Shown here in pieces: positions 15,511-24,190 of a stretch of DNA of 64,000 nucleotides (position 1 is its first letter; each line of letters opens with the position of its first letter). The stretch is taken from contig PGZJ01000008.1 in assembly GCA_002840055.1 (NCBI GenBank), positions 62,001 to 126,000 of the forward strand, in the 5' to 3' direction. The notes under the pieces are model-generated. The model did no database searches. It was not told the DNA's origin and saw only the letters and a list, made by a program, of their open reading frames with translations. Position numbers and translations under genes: made by a program. This DNA is from Gammaproteobacteria bacterium HGW-Gammaproteobacteria-11. Its GTDB lineage: Bacteria > Pseudomonadota > Gammaproteobacteria > Pseudomonadales > Pseudomonadaceae.

Positions 15511-16473
15511 CGGCACTGTCATGCGCGTTTCTGCGCGCAGCTTGAAGACGTCGGCGCGCGGCGGTGCGCCGAACATGCGGCTGTATTCCCGGCTGAAATG
15601 GGAGGGGCTTTCATAGCCGACACGGTAGCTCGCCGTGGCGGCTTCAAGGCCTTCGCTGAGCATCAGGCGTCGCGCTTCATGTAACCGCAGCTTCTTCTGA
15701 AACTGCACGGGCGACATGCGCGTGACCTGCTTGAAGCTGTGATAGAGCGCGGATTCACTCATGTTCACGTCGCTTGCCAGTTCACGCACGCGCAGGGGTT
15801 CGGCAAAGCGGTCCTTGAGTACTGAAATGACCCGGGCAATACGGTGCGACTGGCTGTCTGCGGAGACGAACTCGCGCATCCGTGCGCCCATTTCGCCCAC
15901 CAGGGCGCGGTAGACGATTTCGCGTTGAATGAGTGGTGCCAGCATGCGCGCATCGGTGGGGGAGTCGAGCAGGGCAACCAGACGTGTCATGGCATCCAGA
16001 ATGCCTCGGTCAACCTGCGCGACACACAGGCCGCAACCGGAATAGGGGCAGTTACTCGGTTCTTCGGGGCCGATATCGCCCAGTTGCATGACGATCTCTG
16101 CAACATCCGTTGGACTGATATCGATTTTGACCGCCAGAAACGGATGTTCCGGGGTGGCATCCACAACCCGACCGTTCACGGGTAGATCAACGCTGCTGAC
16201 CACGTAAGTGAGGGGGCCATAGATGATTTCACGGTCGCCCAGCTCAACTGACTTGCTGCCTTGTGCAATCACGCAAAGAGACGGCTCATAGACGGTGGAC
16301 ATGCACGGCGTAGGCGCGTCAACACGAAACAGATCCAGCCCCGGGATGTCGGTTTCATACACGCCTTCCTCGGTCACACGGGCGGCAACCAGGTCCGCCA
16401 GGCCTGGCCTTGGCGCGTCGTTTACTGTGGCTTTGAGGACCTGAACAGAGCTGGTTTGAGTGTCAGTAGACAT
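15505..16473 (-). CDS. AraC-family transcriptional regulator
   Basis: This 322-residue protein has an N-terminal effector domain of the AraC_N type (YEPSLCVIAQGSKSVELGDREIIYG, then SVDLPVNGRVVDA) and two C-terminal helix-turn-helices (PLRVRELASDVNMSESALYHSFKQVTRMSPVQFQKKLRLHEARRLM and ASYRVGYESPSHFSREYSRMFGAPP). Between them is an unusual cluster, NCPYSGCGLC (about residue 141), with three Cys within eight residues, which could bind metal or sense redox state. A GGGAG site precedes the ATG. It diverges from the RND pump operon at 16810 across a region with repeated motifs and is the obvious candidate regulator of that pump. Confidence 0.9.
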   Translation of the reverse strand: MSTDTQTSSVQVLKATVNDAPRPGLADLVAARVTEEGVYETDIPGLDLFRVDAPTPCMSTVYEPSLCVIAQGSKSVELGDREIIYGPLTYVVSSVDLPVNGRVVDATPEHPFLAVKIDISPTDVAEIVMQLGDIGPEEPSNCPYSGCGLCVAQVDRGILDAMTRLVALLDSPTDARMLAPLIQREIVYRALVGEMGARMREFVSADSQSHRIARVISVLKDRFAEPLRVRELASDVNMSESALYHSFKQVTRMSPVQFQKKLRLHEARRLMLSEGLEAATASYRVGYESPSHFSREYSRMFGAPPRADVFKLRAETRMTVPA

Positions 16474-16809
16474 GGCTGATTCTCCCGTGGTGTTGCTGCA
16501 GTATATACAGGATCAGACAATCATTGTGACTGGGGTATGACAACTGCAGGAATAGGCAAGAAACCTGCAGGATCGCGCAATAGCTATGTATGGCAGGCAT
16601 TTTGGCGTGCATATCGGGCTGTATAAAGTGCTTCAAGCCTGACTGTTTTATATCCCCCATGCCAGCCTTCAATAGAATTGGGCAATCATTGCGCAGTAAT
16701 GCGCTACCTGACATAACCCCCTGGCTTCTAGTATTCATCCCACAAAGACGCCCGACGTCTTTCTGAGGAGTATTCAGATCAACGACTCCCAATGGGAAGT
16801 GAGAACATC
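16474..16809. promoter_or_regulatory. Divergent araC/RND promoter region with repeated motifs
   Basis: This 336-bp region contains no gene. The 8-mer CTGCAGGA occurs at 16544-16551 and 16565-16572, a 21-bp period (two helical turns), the usual spacing of tandem AraC-family half-sites. The odd palindrome CAATCATTG occurs at 16518-16526 and 16683-16691. A longer similarity (CAGGATC-N3-CAAT) links 16508 and 16568. These are candidate operators for the adjacent regulator; none is proven. Confidence 0.45.
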
Positions 16810-17961
16810 ATGCAAGCAATTACCTTCAATCACGTCAGAATGCCCCTGCTGGGTGTACTCCTGTTGGCCGTCATGGCGGGTTGCGATGCGCAAGGTCAGG
16901 ACAGCGCCATGCCCCCACCGGCGCCGGAGGTAGAGGTCGCCCTGGTGCGTGCCGAACAGGTGACGCTATGGGGTGCGTTCAGCGGCCGGGTCGAGGCGCC
17001 GCAGACGGTCGAACTGCGTCCACGGGTCAGCGGCTATATCGATCAGGTCGGCTTTGAAGAAGGCGAGCTGGTCAGCGAGGGCGATGTGCTCTTCGTTATC
17101 GACCCGCGCCCCTACCAGGCCCGTGAGCAACTGGCCCAGGCAGAACTGGCACGCATGCGCAGCCAGTTGACCCTGGCCAGCAGCGAAGCAGCACGTGCTG
17201 AGCAACTGTGGGAGCGCCGGGCGATTTCCCGCGAGGAATTCGAGCAGCGCAACGCGGCCAGGACCATGGCCCAGGCGGCAGTCAATGCGGCGGCAGCCTC
17301 CCTGCAAAGCGCGCAACTGGATCTGGAGTATACCCAGGTCAAGGCGCCGGTCAGCGGCCGTATCGGCCGTGCCCAGGTGACCCGTGGCAATCTGGCCAGT
17401 GCGGACAGCACCTTGCTGGCTACGCTGGTCTCGGTCGACCCGCTGTATGTCTATTTCGAGAGTGATCAGCAAACCGCGCAGGACAACCCCCATGGCCAGG
17501 CCGTGCCGGTGCGTATCGGGTTGGCAGGCGGGCAGGACTTCCCCTTCGAGGGTCAGTTGGACTTTGTCGATAACCAGTACAACCCGCGCACCGGCACCCT
17601 GCAGTACCGCGCGCAGGTGGCCAACCCGGACGGTGCATTGCGCCCCGGTCAGTTTGCCCGGGTAGAGATGCCGGTGGCCTCGGCCAGTGCCGCCTTGCTG
17701 GTGGATCAGAAAGCCGTGCTGACCGATCAGGATCGCCGTTATCTGTATGTACTGGATGCCGACAATCGCGCCGAGCGCCGTATTGTTGAAACTGGCCGCC
17801 GGGTCGATGGCCTGGTGGTGATCACCGAGGGTCTGGCCGCGGGCGAGCGCGTGGTGGTCAACGGCTTGCAGAAGATCGCCTTCCCCGGCATCGAGGTGGT
17901 GCCGCAGCTGGTGAATATGCGCCGTACCCCTGAAACGGTGGTTGTCGCGTCAGCGCCGTGA
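16810..17961 (+). CDS. RND efflux periplasmic adaptor lipoprotein (MexE/AcrA type)
   Basis: This 383-residue protein has a lipoprotein signal (VLLLAVMAGC, Cys at about 23). A lipoyl/barrel-sandwich half (ELRPRVSGYIDQVGFEEGELVSEGDVLFVIDPRPY), a coiled-coil hairpin (about 90-150) and the second lipoyl half (YTQVKAPVSGRIGRA) follow, then beta-barrel and membrane-proximal domains. It links the inner-membrane RND pump to the outer-membrane channel. It resembles MexE more than MexA by eye (LWGAFSGRVEAPQTVELRPRVSG). The ATG at 16810 gives a normal lipoprotein signal; an in-frame ATG at 16792 is less likely. It is the first gene of a three-gene pump operon, followed after 82 bp by the permease. Confidence 0.93.
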   Translation: MQAITFNHVRMPLLGVLLLAVMAGCDAQGQDSAMPPPAPEVEVALVRAEQVTLWGAFSGRVEAPQTVELRPRVSGYIDQVGFEEGELVSEGDVLFVIDPRPYQAREQLAQAELARMRSQLTLASSEAARAEQLWERRAISREEFEQRNAARTMAQAAVNAAAASLQSAQLDLEYTQVKAPVSGRIGRAQVTRGNLASADSTLLATLVSVDPLYVYFESDQQTAQDNPHGQAVPVRIGLAGGQDFPFEGQLDFVDNQYNPRTGTLQYRAQVANPDGALRPGQFARVEMPVASASAALLVDQKAVLTDQDRRYLYVLDADNRAERRIVETGRRVDGLVVITEGLAAGERVVVNGLQKIAFPGIEVVPQLVNMRRTPETVVVASAP

Positions 17962-18043
17962 GGCAGTAGCTCCATTTAACCTTGTTCTTTCTATCTGACT
18001 GATACGGGCGCGTCTTCCGGACGCGTTCCGGGAGGCTGTTGCC

Positions 18044-21000
18044 GTGAATTTCTCGCGTTTTTTCGTAGACAGGCCGATCTTTGCCTCGGTGCTGTCGATC
18101 ATCATCTTCGTGGTCGGGCTGATCAGCATTCCGTTGCTGCCGGTCAGCGAGTACCCCGAGGTGGTGCCGCCCAGCGTGCTGGTCAGCGCCAGCTATCCGG
18201 GCGCCAACCCCAAGACCATTTCCGAGACCGTGGCCACGCCATTGGAAGAGGCCATTAACGGCGTCGAGGACATGATCTACATGAAATCGGTGGCCGGTAG
18301 TGATGGCAGCCTGGCGCTGACCGTGACCTTCGCCCTGGGCACCGACCCGGATCAGGCCCAGGTGCAGGTGCAGAATCGGGTATCCCAGGCCTTGCCACGG
18401 CTGCCCGAGGATGTGCGCCAGCTGGGTGTGACTACCCAGAAGCAGTCGCCCAACCTGATGATGGCGGTACACCTGACCTCGCCGGACGACAGCCTGGATG
18501 CCACCTATATACGCAACTACGCGGTGCTGCATATTCGTGACGAGTTGGCACGTATACCCGGTGTCGGCCAGGCCGGTCTGTTCGGTTCCGGTGACTATGC
18601 CATGCGCCTGTGGATCGATCCGCAGCGTGCGGCGTCATTGGGTGTGACTGCCGGTGATATCAGCGCCGCGGTGCGTGAACAGAATATTCAGGTCTCCGCC
18701 GGACAGATCGGTGCGCCGCCGATGCCGAATGGCTCGGACCTGCTGATCTCGATCAACGCCCAGGGCCGACTGGAAACGGTCGAGGAGTTCGAGAACATCG
18801 TGCTGAAAACCGGTGAGCAGGGCGAAGTCACACTGCTCAAGGACGTCGCGCGGGTCGAGCTGGCGGCTTCGCAGGATGCCCTGCGCGCGCTGCTGAACAA
18901 CCGTCAGGCGGTGGCGCTGCCGATCTTCCAGGCACCCGGCTCCAATTCGCTGGAGGTGTCCGCTGCGGTACGGGCAAAGATGGCCGAGCTGGAGGAAAGC
19001 TTTCCAGAGGGGTTGCGCTGGGAGGTAGCTTATGACCCCACCGTGTTTGTCAGCACCTCGATCAAGGCCGTGATCATGACCCTGCTGGAGGCCGTTGCGC
19101 TGGTCGTGCTGGTGGTGATTCTGTTCCTGCAGACCTGGCGCGCCTCCTTGATTCCGCTGCTGGCGGTACCGGTGTCGATTGTCGGTACCTTTGCGGTCCT
19201 GCTGCTGATGGGCTTTTCCATCAACACCCTGACCCTGTTCGCCATGGTGCTGGCGATCGGTATCGTGGTCGACGACGCCATCGTGGTGGTGGAGAACGTC
19301 GAACGTAATATCGAAGAAGGGCTAGCGCCGCTGGCGGCTGCGCATCAGGCAATGCGCGAGGTCAGCGGGCCCATCGTCGCCATCAGTCTGGTGCTCTGTG
19401 CGGTCTTCGTGCCGATGGCCTTTCTGGATGGCATCACTGGGCAGTTCTACCGTCAGTTTGCGATGACCATCGCCATTGCCACGGTGATTTCGGCAATCAA
19501 CTCGCTGACCCTGTCACCCGCTCTGGCGGCGGCGCTACTGAAGCCGCACGGCGCTGCGCCGGATCTGCCGGCACGTATTATCAACCGCCTGTTTGGCTGG
19601 ATATTCCGTCCGTTCAACCGCTTTTTCCTGCGCAACGCCCAGCGCTATGAAGCCGTGGTCGGCCGCAGCCTGACCAAGCGCGGTTTGGTCTTTGGCGTTT
19701 ATCTATTGCTGCTTGGCGGTACCGCACTGATGTTCACCCAGGTGCCCGGCGGCTTTATTCCCATCCAGGACAAGACCTACCTGATCGGCAGCATCCGCTT
19801 GCCGGAAGGCGCCTCGCTGGACCGTACCGAAGCGGTCGCGCGGCGGGTCAGTGAGCTGGCGCTGGAAACCGAGGGCGTGTCTGACGCGCTGGCCTTTGTC
19901 GGCTTCAACGCGCTGCAGGGCACCAACACGCCGAACGTGGGCACAGTGTTCATGGTGTTTGACGACTTCGACGAGCGTGATCGCACGGCCCAGGAAATTT
20001 CCGATGACATCAACGCGCAACTGGGCGGCATCAACGAAGGCTTCGCGATAACCTTCATGCCGCCGCCGGTGTTCGGTCTGGGCGCGGGGTCCGGGTATTC
20101 GCTGTACGTGCAGGACCGTCGCGGCGCCGGTTACGGCGAACTGCAGAACGCCACCAATGAACTGGCGCTGGCCCTGAGCGAGACACCCGGCATGTTCTTC
20201 CCGTTCAGCTCCTACCAGGCCAACGTGCCGCAGCTGGATGCCGATGTAGACCGCATGCAGGCCAAGGCTCAGGGCGTGCAGCTGGATGACCTGTACGGCA
20301 GCCTGCAGCTGTATTTCGGCTCGCAGTACATCAACGACTTCAATCTGTTTGGCCGCACCTACCGGGTCATGGCCCAGGCCGACGCGCAGTTCCGCGATAA
20401 CCCGAGCGACATCGATCACCTGTATACGCGTAACGCGAATAACGAGATGGTGCCGCTCAATACCATGGTGACGCTGCGCGAGAGTTTCGGGCCAGACCCG
20501 GTGATCCGCTACAACGGCTATCCGGCGGCGGACCTGATTGGCCAGTCCGACCCGACCCTGCTGTCCTCGGCGCAAAGCCTGGCGGCGGTCATGGGCATAG
20601 CCGGTGAGGTATTGCCCGCCGGTATGACGCTGGAATGGACAGACCTGAGCTTCCAGCAGGTAACCCAGGGTAATGCCGCGATGGTGGTGTTCCCGCTGGC
20701 CTTGCTGCTGGTATTCCTGGTGCTTGCGGCGCTGTACGAAAGCTGGGTGATGCCGCTGGCGGTGATCCTGATCGTGCCCATGTGTCTGCTGGCTGCGCTG
20801 TTCGGCGTGTGGATGGTCGGTGGTGACAACAACATCTTCGTCCAGGTGGGTCTGGTGGTGTTGATGGGGCTGGCGTGCAAGAACGCGATTCTGATTGTCG
20901 AGTTCGCTCGTGAACTGGAAATGCAGGGTCGCGATACCGTCAGCGCCGCACTGGAAGCCAGCCGTCTGCGTCTGCGCCCGATCATCATGACCTCGGTGGC

Positions 21001-21211
21001 CTTTATTGCCGGTGTGGTACCGCTGGTGCTGGCAACCGGAGCGGGTGCCGAGGTGCGTAACGCCATGGGCATCACGGTGTTTACCGGGATGATCGGCGTG
21101 ACCCTGTTCGGCCTGCTGCTGACCCCGGTGTTCTATGTCGCCCTGCGGACGCTGGCCAAGCGTTTTGAAGACAAGCCGGAAACGGCCGTTGAAGGAGGTT
21201 CCCATGAGTAA
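18044..21211 (+). CDS. RND multidrug efflux permease (MexF/AcrB type)
   Basis: This 1055-residue inner-membrane proton antiporter begins NFSRFFVDRPIFASVLSIIIFVVGLISIPLLPVSEYP, the typical HAE1 start. It has twelve membrane segments and two large periplasmic loops. The proton-relay motif in TM4 is visible in AIGIVVDDAIVVVENVERN (Asp-Asp), and GLACKNAILIVEFA gives the TM10 Lys. The start codon is GTG with GGGAGG upstream. Length is close to MexF (about 1060). It pumps amphiphilic drugs or metabolites from periplasm and inner membrane to the outside with its neighbours. Its stop overlaps the start of the outer-membrane gene by 8 bp. Confidence 0.96.
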   Translation: MNFSRFFVDRPIFASVLSIIIFVVGLISIPLLPVSEYPEVVPPSVLVSASYPGANPKTISETVATPLEEAINGVEDMIYMKSVAGSDGSLALTVTFALGTDPDQAQVQVQNRVSQALPRLPEDVRQLGVTTQKQSPNLMMAVHLTSPDDSLDATYIRNYAVLHIRDELARIPGVGQAGLFGSGDYAMRLWIDPQRAASLGVTAGDISAAVREQNIQVSAGQIGAPPMPNGSDLLISINAQGRLETVEEFENIVLKTGEQGEVTLLKDVARVELAASQDALRALLNNRQAVALPIFQAPGSNSLEVSAAVRAKMAELEESFPEGLRWEVAYDPTVFVSTSIKAVIMTLLEAVALVVLVVILFLQTWRASLIPLLAVPVSIVGTFAVLLLMGFSINTLTLFAMVLAIGIVVDDAIVVVENVERNIEEGLAPLAAAHQAMREVSGPIVAISLVLCAVFVPMAFLDGITGQFYRQFAMTIAIATVISAINSLTLSPALAAALLKPHGAAPDLPARIINRLFGWIFRPFNRFFLRNAQRYEAVVGRSLTKRGLVFGVYLLLLGGTALMFTQVPGGFIPIQDKTYLIGSIRLPEGASLDRTEAVARRVSELALETEGVSDALAFVGFNALQGTNTPNVGTVFMVFDDFDERDRTAQEISDDINAQLGGINEGFAITFMPPPVFGLGAGSGYSLYVQDRRGAGYGELQNATNELALALSETPGMFFPFSSYQANVPQLDADVDRMQAKAQGVQLDDLYGSLQLYFGSQYINDFNLFGRTYRVMAQADAQFRDNPSDIDHLYTRNANNEMVPLNTMVTLRESFGPDPVIRYNGYPAADLIGQSDPTLLSSAQSLAAVMGIAGEVLPAGMTLEWTDLSFQQVTQGNAAMVVFPLALLLVFLVLAALYESWVMPLAVILIVPMCLLAALFGVWMVGGDNNIFVQVGLVVLMGLACKNAILIVEFARELEMQGRDTVSAALEASRLRLRPIIMTSVAFIAGVVPLVLATGAGAEVRNAMGITVFTGMIGVTLFGLLLTPVFYVALRTLAKRFEDKPETAVEGGSHE

Positions 21212-22625
21212 GCTGGCAGGACTCTTTAGCATCGCAGCGCTGCTCAGTGCCTGTGCAGTGGGCCCGGACTACCAGGCCCCGGAACCGGTGCAGTTGCAGC
21301 AGTTCGTCCACGATCAGGCGCCGGGCACGCTTGTGGCCAACAATGAGCAGCTGTTCTGGCAGGGCTTTGAAGACCCGCTGCTGGCTGTGTTGATCGAGCA
21401 GACCCTGGCGGAAAACCAGAGCCTGCAGGCGGCGCTGGCGCGGTATCAGGAAGCTGAAGCACTGCTGCGCGGTTCGCGCCGCGATCAATTGCCGAGCGTC
21501 ACCGCTGGCGCCGGTGCCGCCGGGCAGCGGCTGGCGGAGGTGGAACGCACCCAGCCGGATCAGCGCAGTGTGGAGCTGTACCAGGCCGGTGCCGCGCTGA
21601 GTTGGGAACTGGATCTGTTCGGGCGACTGCGCCGCGCCACCGAGGCCAGCGAAGCCGAACTGCAGGCGGCGGGCGCCGACCGGCAGACGTTGCAGGTCGC
21701 TTTGGCCGGTCAGATGGCCAGCAGCTATTTCCAACTGCGCGGGTTGCAACAACAGCTGCGCGTGGCTGAAGAGAACGTCAGTCTGCAGCAGGCGTCGCTG
21801 GATATTGTCGGCGCGCGCCTGGAGGCCGGCCGCGGCACGCTGTTCGATCAGGTGCGGGCACGTGCTCAACTGGATGCCACCCGGGCGGTGATTCCGCAAT
21901 TGAAGGCGGGTATCGGCGCAGAAATGCACCGCATCGGCGTACTGACCGGGCAGACGCCCACCGCGCTGGTGCCTCTGTTGCAGGTACCTGCGGAGCTGCC
22001 TGACAGCCGTCCGTCGATAGCGGCGGGTAGCCCGGGTGACGTATTGCGCCGCCGCCCGGATATTCAGGCCGCCGAGCGTCGCCTGGCCGCGGCCAGCGCC
22101 CGTATTGGCGTGGCCAGTGCTGATCTGTTCCCGCGTTTTACCCTGGACGGTCTGATAGGTTCGCTGGCCGGCAATGGCTCGGACCTGTTTACCGGCGGCG
22201 CCAGCACCGGACGTGTGGCACTGGGGATTGACTGGAGCTTCCTCGACCGCGCCCAGGTGCAGGCGCGCATTGATGCAGCGGATGCCCAGTCCGCCGAACT
22301 GCTGGCTGACTACCGGCAGACAGTGCTGCTGGCCCTGGAAGAGACTGAAACCTGGCTGCTGCGCTATCAGCAGTCGCAACAGCGTGCAGTCTTGCTGCAA
22401 AGCGCCACCGCCGCCGCCACCCAGGCGGTGGAACAGGCACGGGATCGTTATGAGCAGGGTTTTATCGGGTATTTCGAACTGCTGGCCGCCGAGCAGGAGC
22501 TCACTGCCATGCGTGACAGGCTGGTGCAGAGTGAAACCGATGTGGTGCTGGCGATGGTCAATGTCTATCGGGCGCTGGCGGGAGCGCCTGGTACGGGGCA
22601 GAGCGCGATGTCAGTCATGTTCTGA
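21204..22625 (+). CDS. RND efflux outer-membrane channel lipoprotein (OprN/OprM type)
   Basis: This 473-residue protein has a lipoprotein signal (ALLSACAVGPDYQ, Cys about 16) followed by the two repeated outer-membrane-factor domains of NodT/OprM proteins (SWELDLFGRLRRATEASEAELQAA; RRRPDIQAAERRLAAASARIGVASADLFPRF). AAGGAGG precedes the ATG, which overlaps the permease stop (ATGAGTAA). It completes a tripartite pump with MexEF-OprN gene order. It ends 4 bp before the convergent NADAR gene. No terminator could be seen. Confidence 0.94.
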   Translation: MSKLAGLFSIAALLSACAVGPDYQAPEPVQLQQFVHDQAPGTLVANNEQLFWQGFEDPLLAVLIEQTLAENQSLQAALARYQEAEALLRGSRRDQLPSVTAGAGAAGQRLAEVERTQPDQRSVELYQAGAALSWELDLFGRLRRATEASEAELQAAGADRQTLQVALAGQMASSYFQLRGLQQQLRVAEENVSLQQASLDIVGARLEAGRGTLFDQVRARAQLDATRAVIPQLKAGIGAEMHRIGVLTGQTPTALVPLLQVPAELPDSRPSIAAGSPGDVLRRRPDIQAAERRLAAASARIGVASADLFPRFTLDGLIGSLAGNGSDLFTGGASTGRVALGIDWSFLDRAQVQARIDAADAQSAELLADYRQTVLLALEETETWLLRYQQSQQRAVLLQSATAAATQAVEQARDRYEQGFIGYFELLAAEQELTAMRDRLVQSETDVVLAMVNVYRALAGAPGTGQSAMSVMF

Positions 22626-22629
22626 TGGG

Positions 22630-23184
22630 TTATATCCCGCTCCGCAGCTGATCTCGCACGCTCATCAGTGCAAAGCCCAACAGGTTCAGACCACGCCAGG
22701 TATAGGGATTCAGTGCCAGCGGGTCGTCGGCAGCCAGGCCGATGCCCCATATCCGGTCGACCGGACTGGCTTCAACCAGAATGCGGTCGCCGGTGCTGAG
22801 CAGAAAGGCTTTCAGGTCGGCATTTTGCGAGAACTTGGCCAGGTTCGCTGCAACGACAATATCAAATCGGTGCGCAAGCCAGAGTTCGTCATTGAAACCC
22901 TGCACATGACGGCCGAGTTTCTTGGCATCGCCAGGGGTGGTGGCAGCAAGAATCTGTTGTTTGCTTGCCTGGTCGCCAAACAGCGCGGCTTTGCCGGCCA
23001 TCATGTAGTGCTCGGCGGTCGGATAGGTCTGGTTCTCCACCACGAAAGGGGATTCATACCACTGACTGAAGCACGAACTGGCAATGCCGGACTTCGGCTT
23101 CTGGTGGCCCCAGAAAAACAGATAGTCCACGGGGTGGCCGTGGTTCACATGGTTGATCAGGTCTGTTCTGTTGCTGATAGTCAA
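22630..23184 (-). CDS. NADAR-family protein (YbiA-like N-glycosidase)
   Basis: This 184-residue protein has NADAR signatures: YLFFWGHQKP at the N-terminus, CFSQWYESPFVV, YPTAEHYMMAGKAALFGD (with the catalytic-site Glu), and VEASPVDRIWGIGLAADDP near the C-terminus. Characterised YbiA-like members hydrolyse the N-glycosidic bond of damaged riboflavin-pathway intermediates; other NADAR proteins remove ADP-ribose from guanine. I cannot distinguish these by eye, but the full-length single-domain form resembles the riboflavin-linked type. The start codon appears to be TTG (23184), with no in-frame ATG before the conserved region. No operon partner. Confidence 0.85.
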   Translation of the reverse strand: MTISNRTDLINHVNHGHPVDYLFFWGHQKPKSGIASSCFSQWYESPFVVENQTYPTAEHYMMAGKAALFGDQASKQQILAATTPGDAKKLGRHVQGFNDELWLAHRFDIVVAANLAKFSQNADLKAFLLSTGDRILVEASPVDRIWGIGLAADDPLALNPYTWRGLNLLGFALMSVRDQLRSGI

Positions 23185-23239
23185 AGCAGCACCACTCTAT
23201 CGTTATAGGGGCCTGCGGCAGACCCTAAGTAGATTGTTG

Positions 23240-24040
23240 TCAGTTAATGGCCATGCCAATGCGTTCGAGGTTTGTCGAGAACCACACGTAGGTCACCTTG
23301 CCGACTATATCTGCAGTGGGTACTGTTCCCCAGAAGCGGCTATCGTTGCTGTTGTCACGCCAGTCACCCAGTAGAAATACCTCATCTGCGGGAACCCGCC
23401 GCTCCGCCATGGTTATTGAATAATCTCGCTGTCGGCTTTGTGCCGGAACGGACAGCGCGGAAACAGGCTCGCCATTGCGCAGAACCTGGCCACCTTCTAT
23501 GGAGACCCGGTCATTGCCGAGTGCAGCGACCCGTTTAACATAGGGTATTGAGCGATCTTCAGGGTAGAGAAAGACGATGACATCGCCAACCTGCGGTTGA
23601 GCATAACGGGTATTCACCGTGATGAAATCTCCAACTTGTAGCGCTGTGTCCATTGATTGGCCAGGGATATGGTATGTCTCATAGCCAAGCATGCTGCCCC
23701 GAGCGCCAAACAACGCGTGCCCCAGCAAGGTAGTCACAATAAATATGCCAAGGTAGCCGTACCAGCGATTGTAAGGCCTCAATTGATATTCGTGCTGGCG
23801 CAGCGCGAGCCGTACGGCGCTGACAATGGCAAACATGTAGAAGGCAATCAGAAACAGCAGCAGGCCGACTAGGCCGTAGAAAGTGGAAAACAGCCCGGCA
23901 AACCCAACCAGTAGGGCCATACCGTAGGGCGTACCCAACAGGAGCAGCCCTTTTCTGGCGTTGCCTGCATACACATGGCCAAGGCCTGGGGCGAGCAGTG
24001 ACAAGGCCGCCGCCAACAGCGGGCTACGTTTTTTCAGCAT
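23240..24040 (-). CDS. lepB: Signal peptidase I, with polytopic N-terminal extension
   Basis: This 266-residue protein's catalytic region has the Ser nucleophile in IPGQSMDTAL (Ser129), the general-base Lys in YVKRVAALGNDRVS (Lys169) and box E GDWRDNSNDSRFWG. It cleaves signal peptides on the outer face of the inner membrane. Unusually, residues 1-80 hold about three extra membrane segments beginning APGLGHVYAGNARKGLLLL, a motif seen in small TM2-like proteins, before the usual membrane anchor (about 95-112). It is not next to lepA/rnc/era as the housekeeping lepB of Pseudomonas is, so it is probably an additional paralogue. The ATG at 24040 is chosen; an in-frame start at 24112 would add a polar segment with no support. 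Confidence 0.86.
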   Translation of the reverse strand: MLKKRSPLLAAALSLLAPGLGHVYAGNARKGLLLLGTPYGMALLVGFAGLFSTFYGLVGLLLFLIAFYMFAIVSAVRLALRQHEYQLRPYNRWYGYLGIFIVTTLLGHALFGARGSMLGYETYHIPGQSMDTALQVGDFITVNTRYAQPQVGDVIVFLYPEDRSIPYVKRVAALGNDRVSIEGGQVLRNGEPVSALSVPAQSRQRDYSITMAERRVPADEVFLLGDWRDNSNDSRFWGTVPTADIVGKVTYVWFSTNLERIGMAIN

Positions 24041-24190
24041 GGTCGTGGCGTTCCTTTGCCGGTTAGCGTTTGCGTGCTGCTGTGGTTGTATCAATCTGCT
24101 TTGCCAGCACACGCAGACAGCTTAACAGATCGGCAGTTTGCCCCCTTATGGACTCATGCTTCCTGTGCCACTGCTGCTTTACTGACGCGC

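Noticed and set aside
19703..21232. 509-codon open frame antisense to the RND permease
   Set aside because: It lies wholly opposite a well-supported RND gene, has GC-driven His/Gln/Arg-rich composition and no family motif.
21081..22400. 439-codon open frame antisense to the outer-membrane channel gene
   Set aside because: Gln/Arg-rich shadow frame opposite a clear OprM-type gene.
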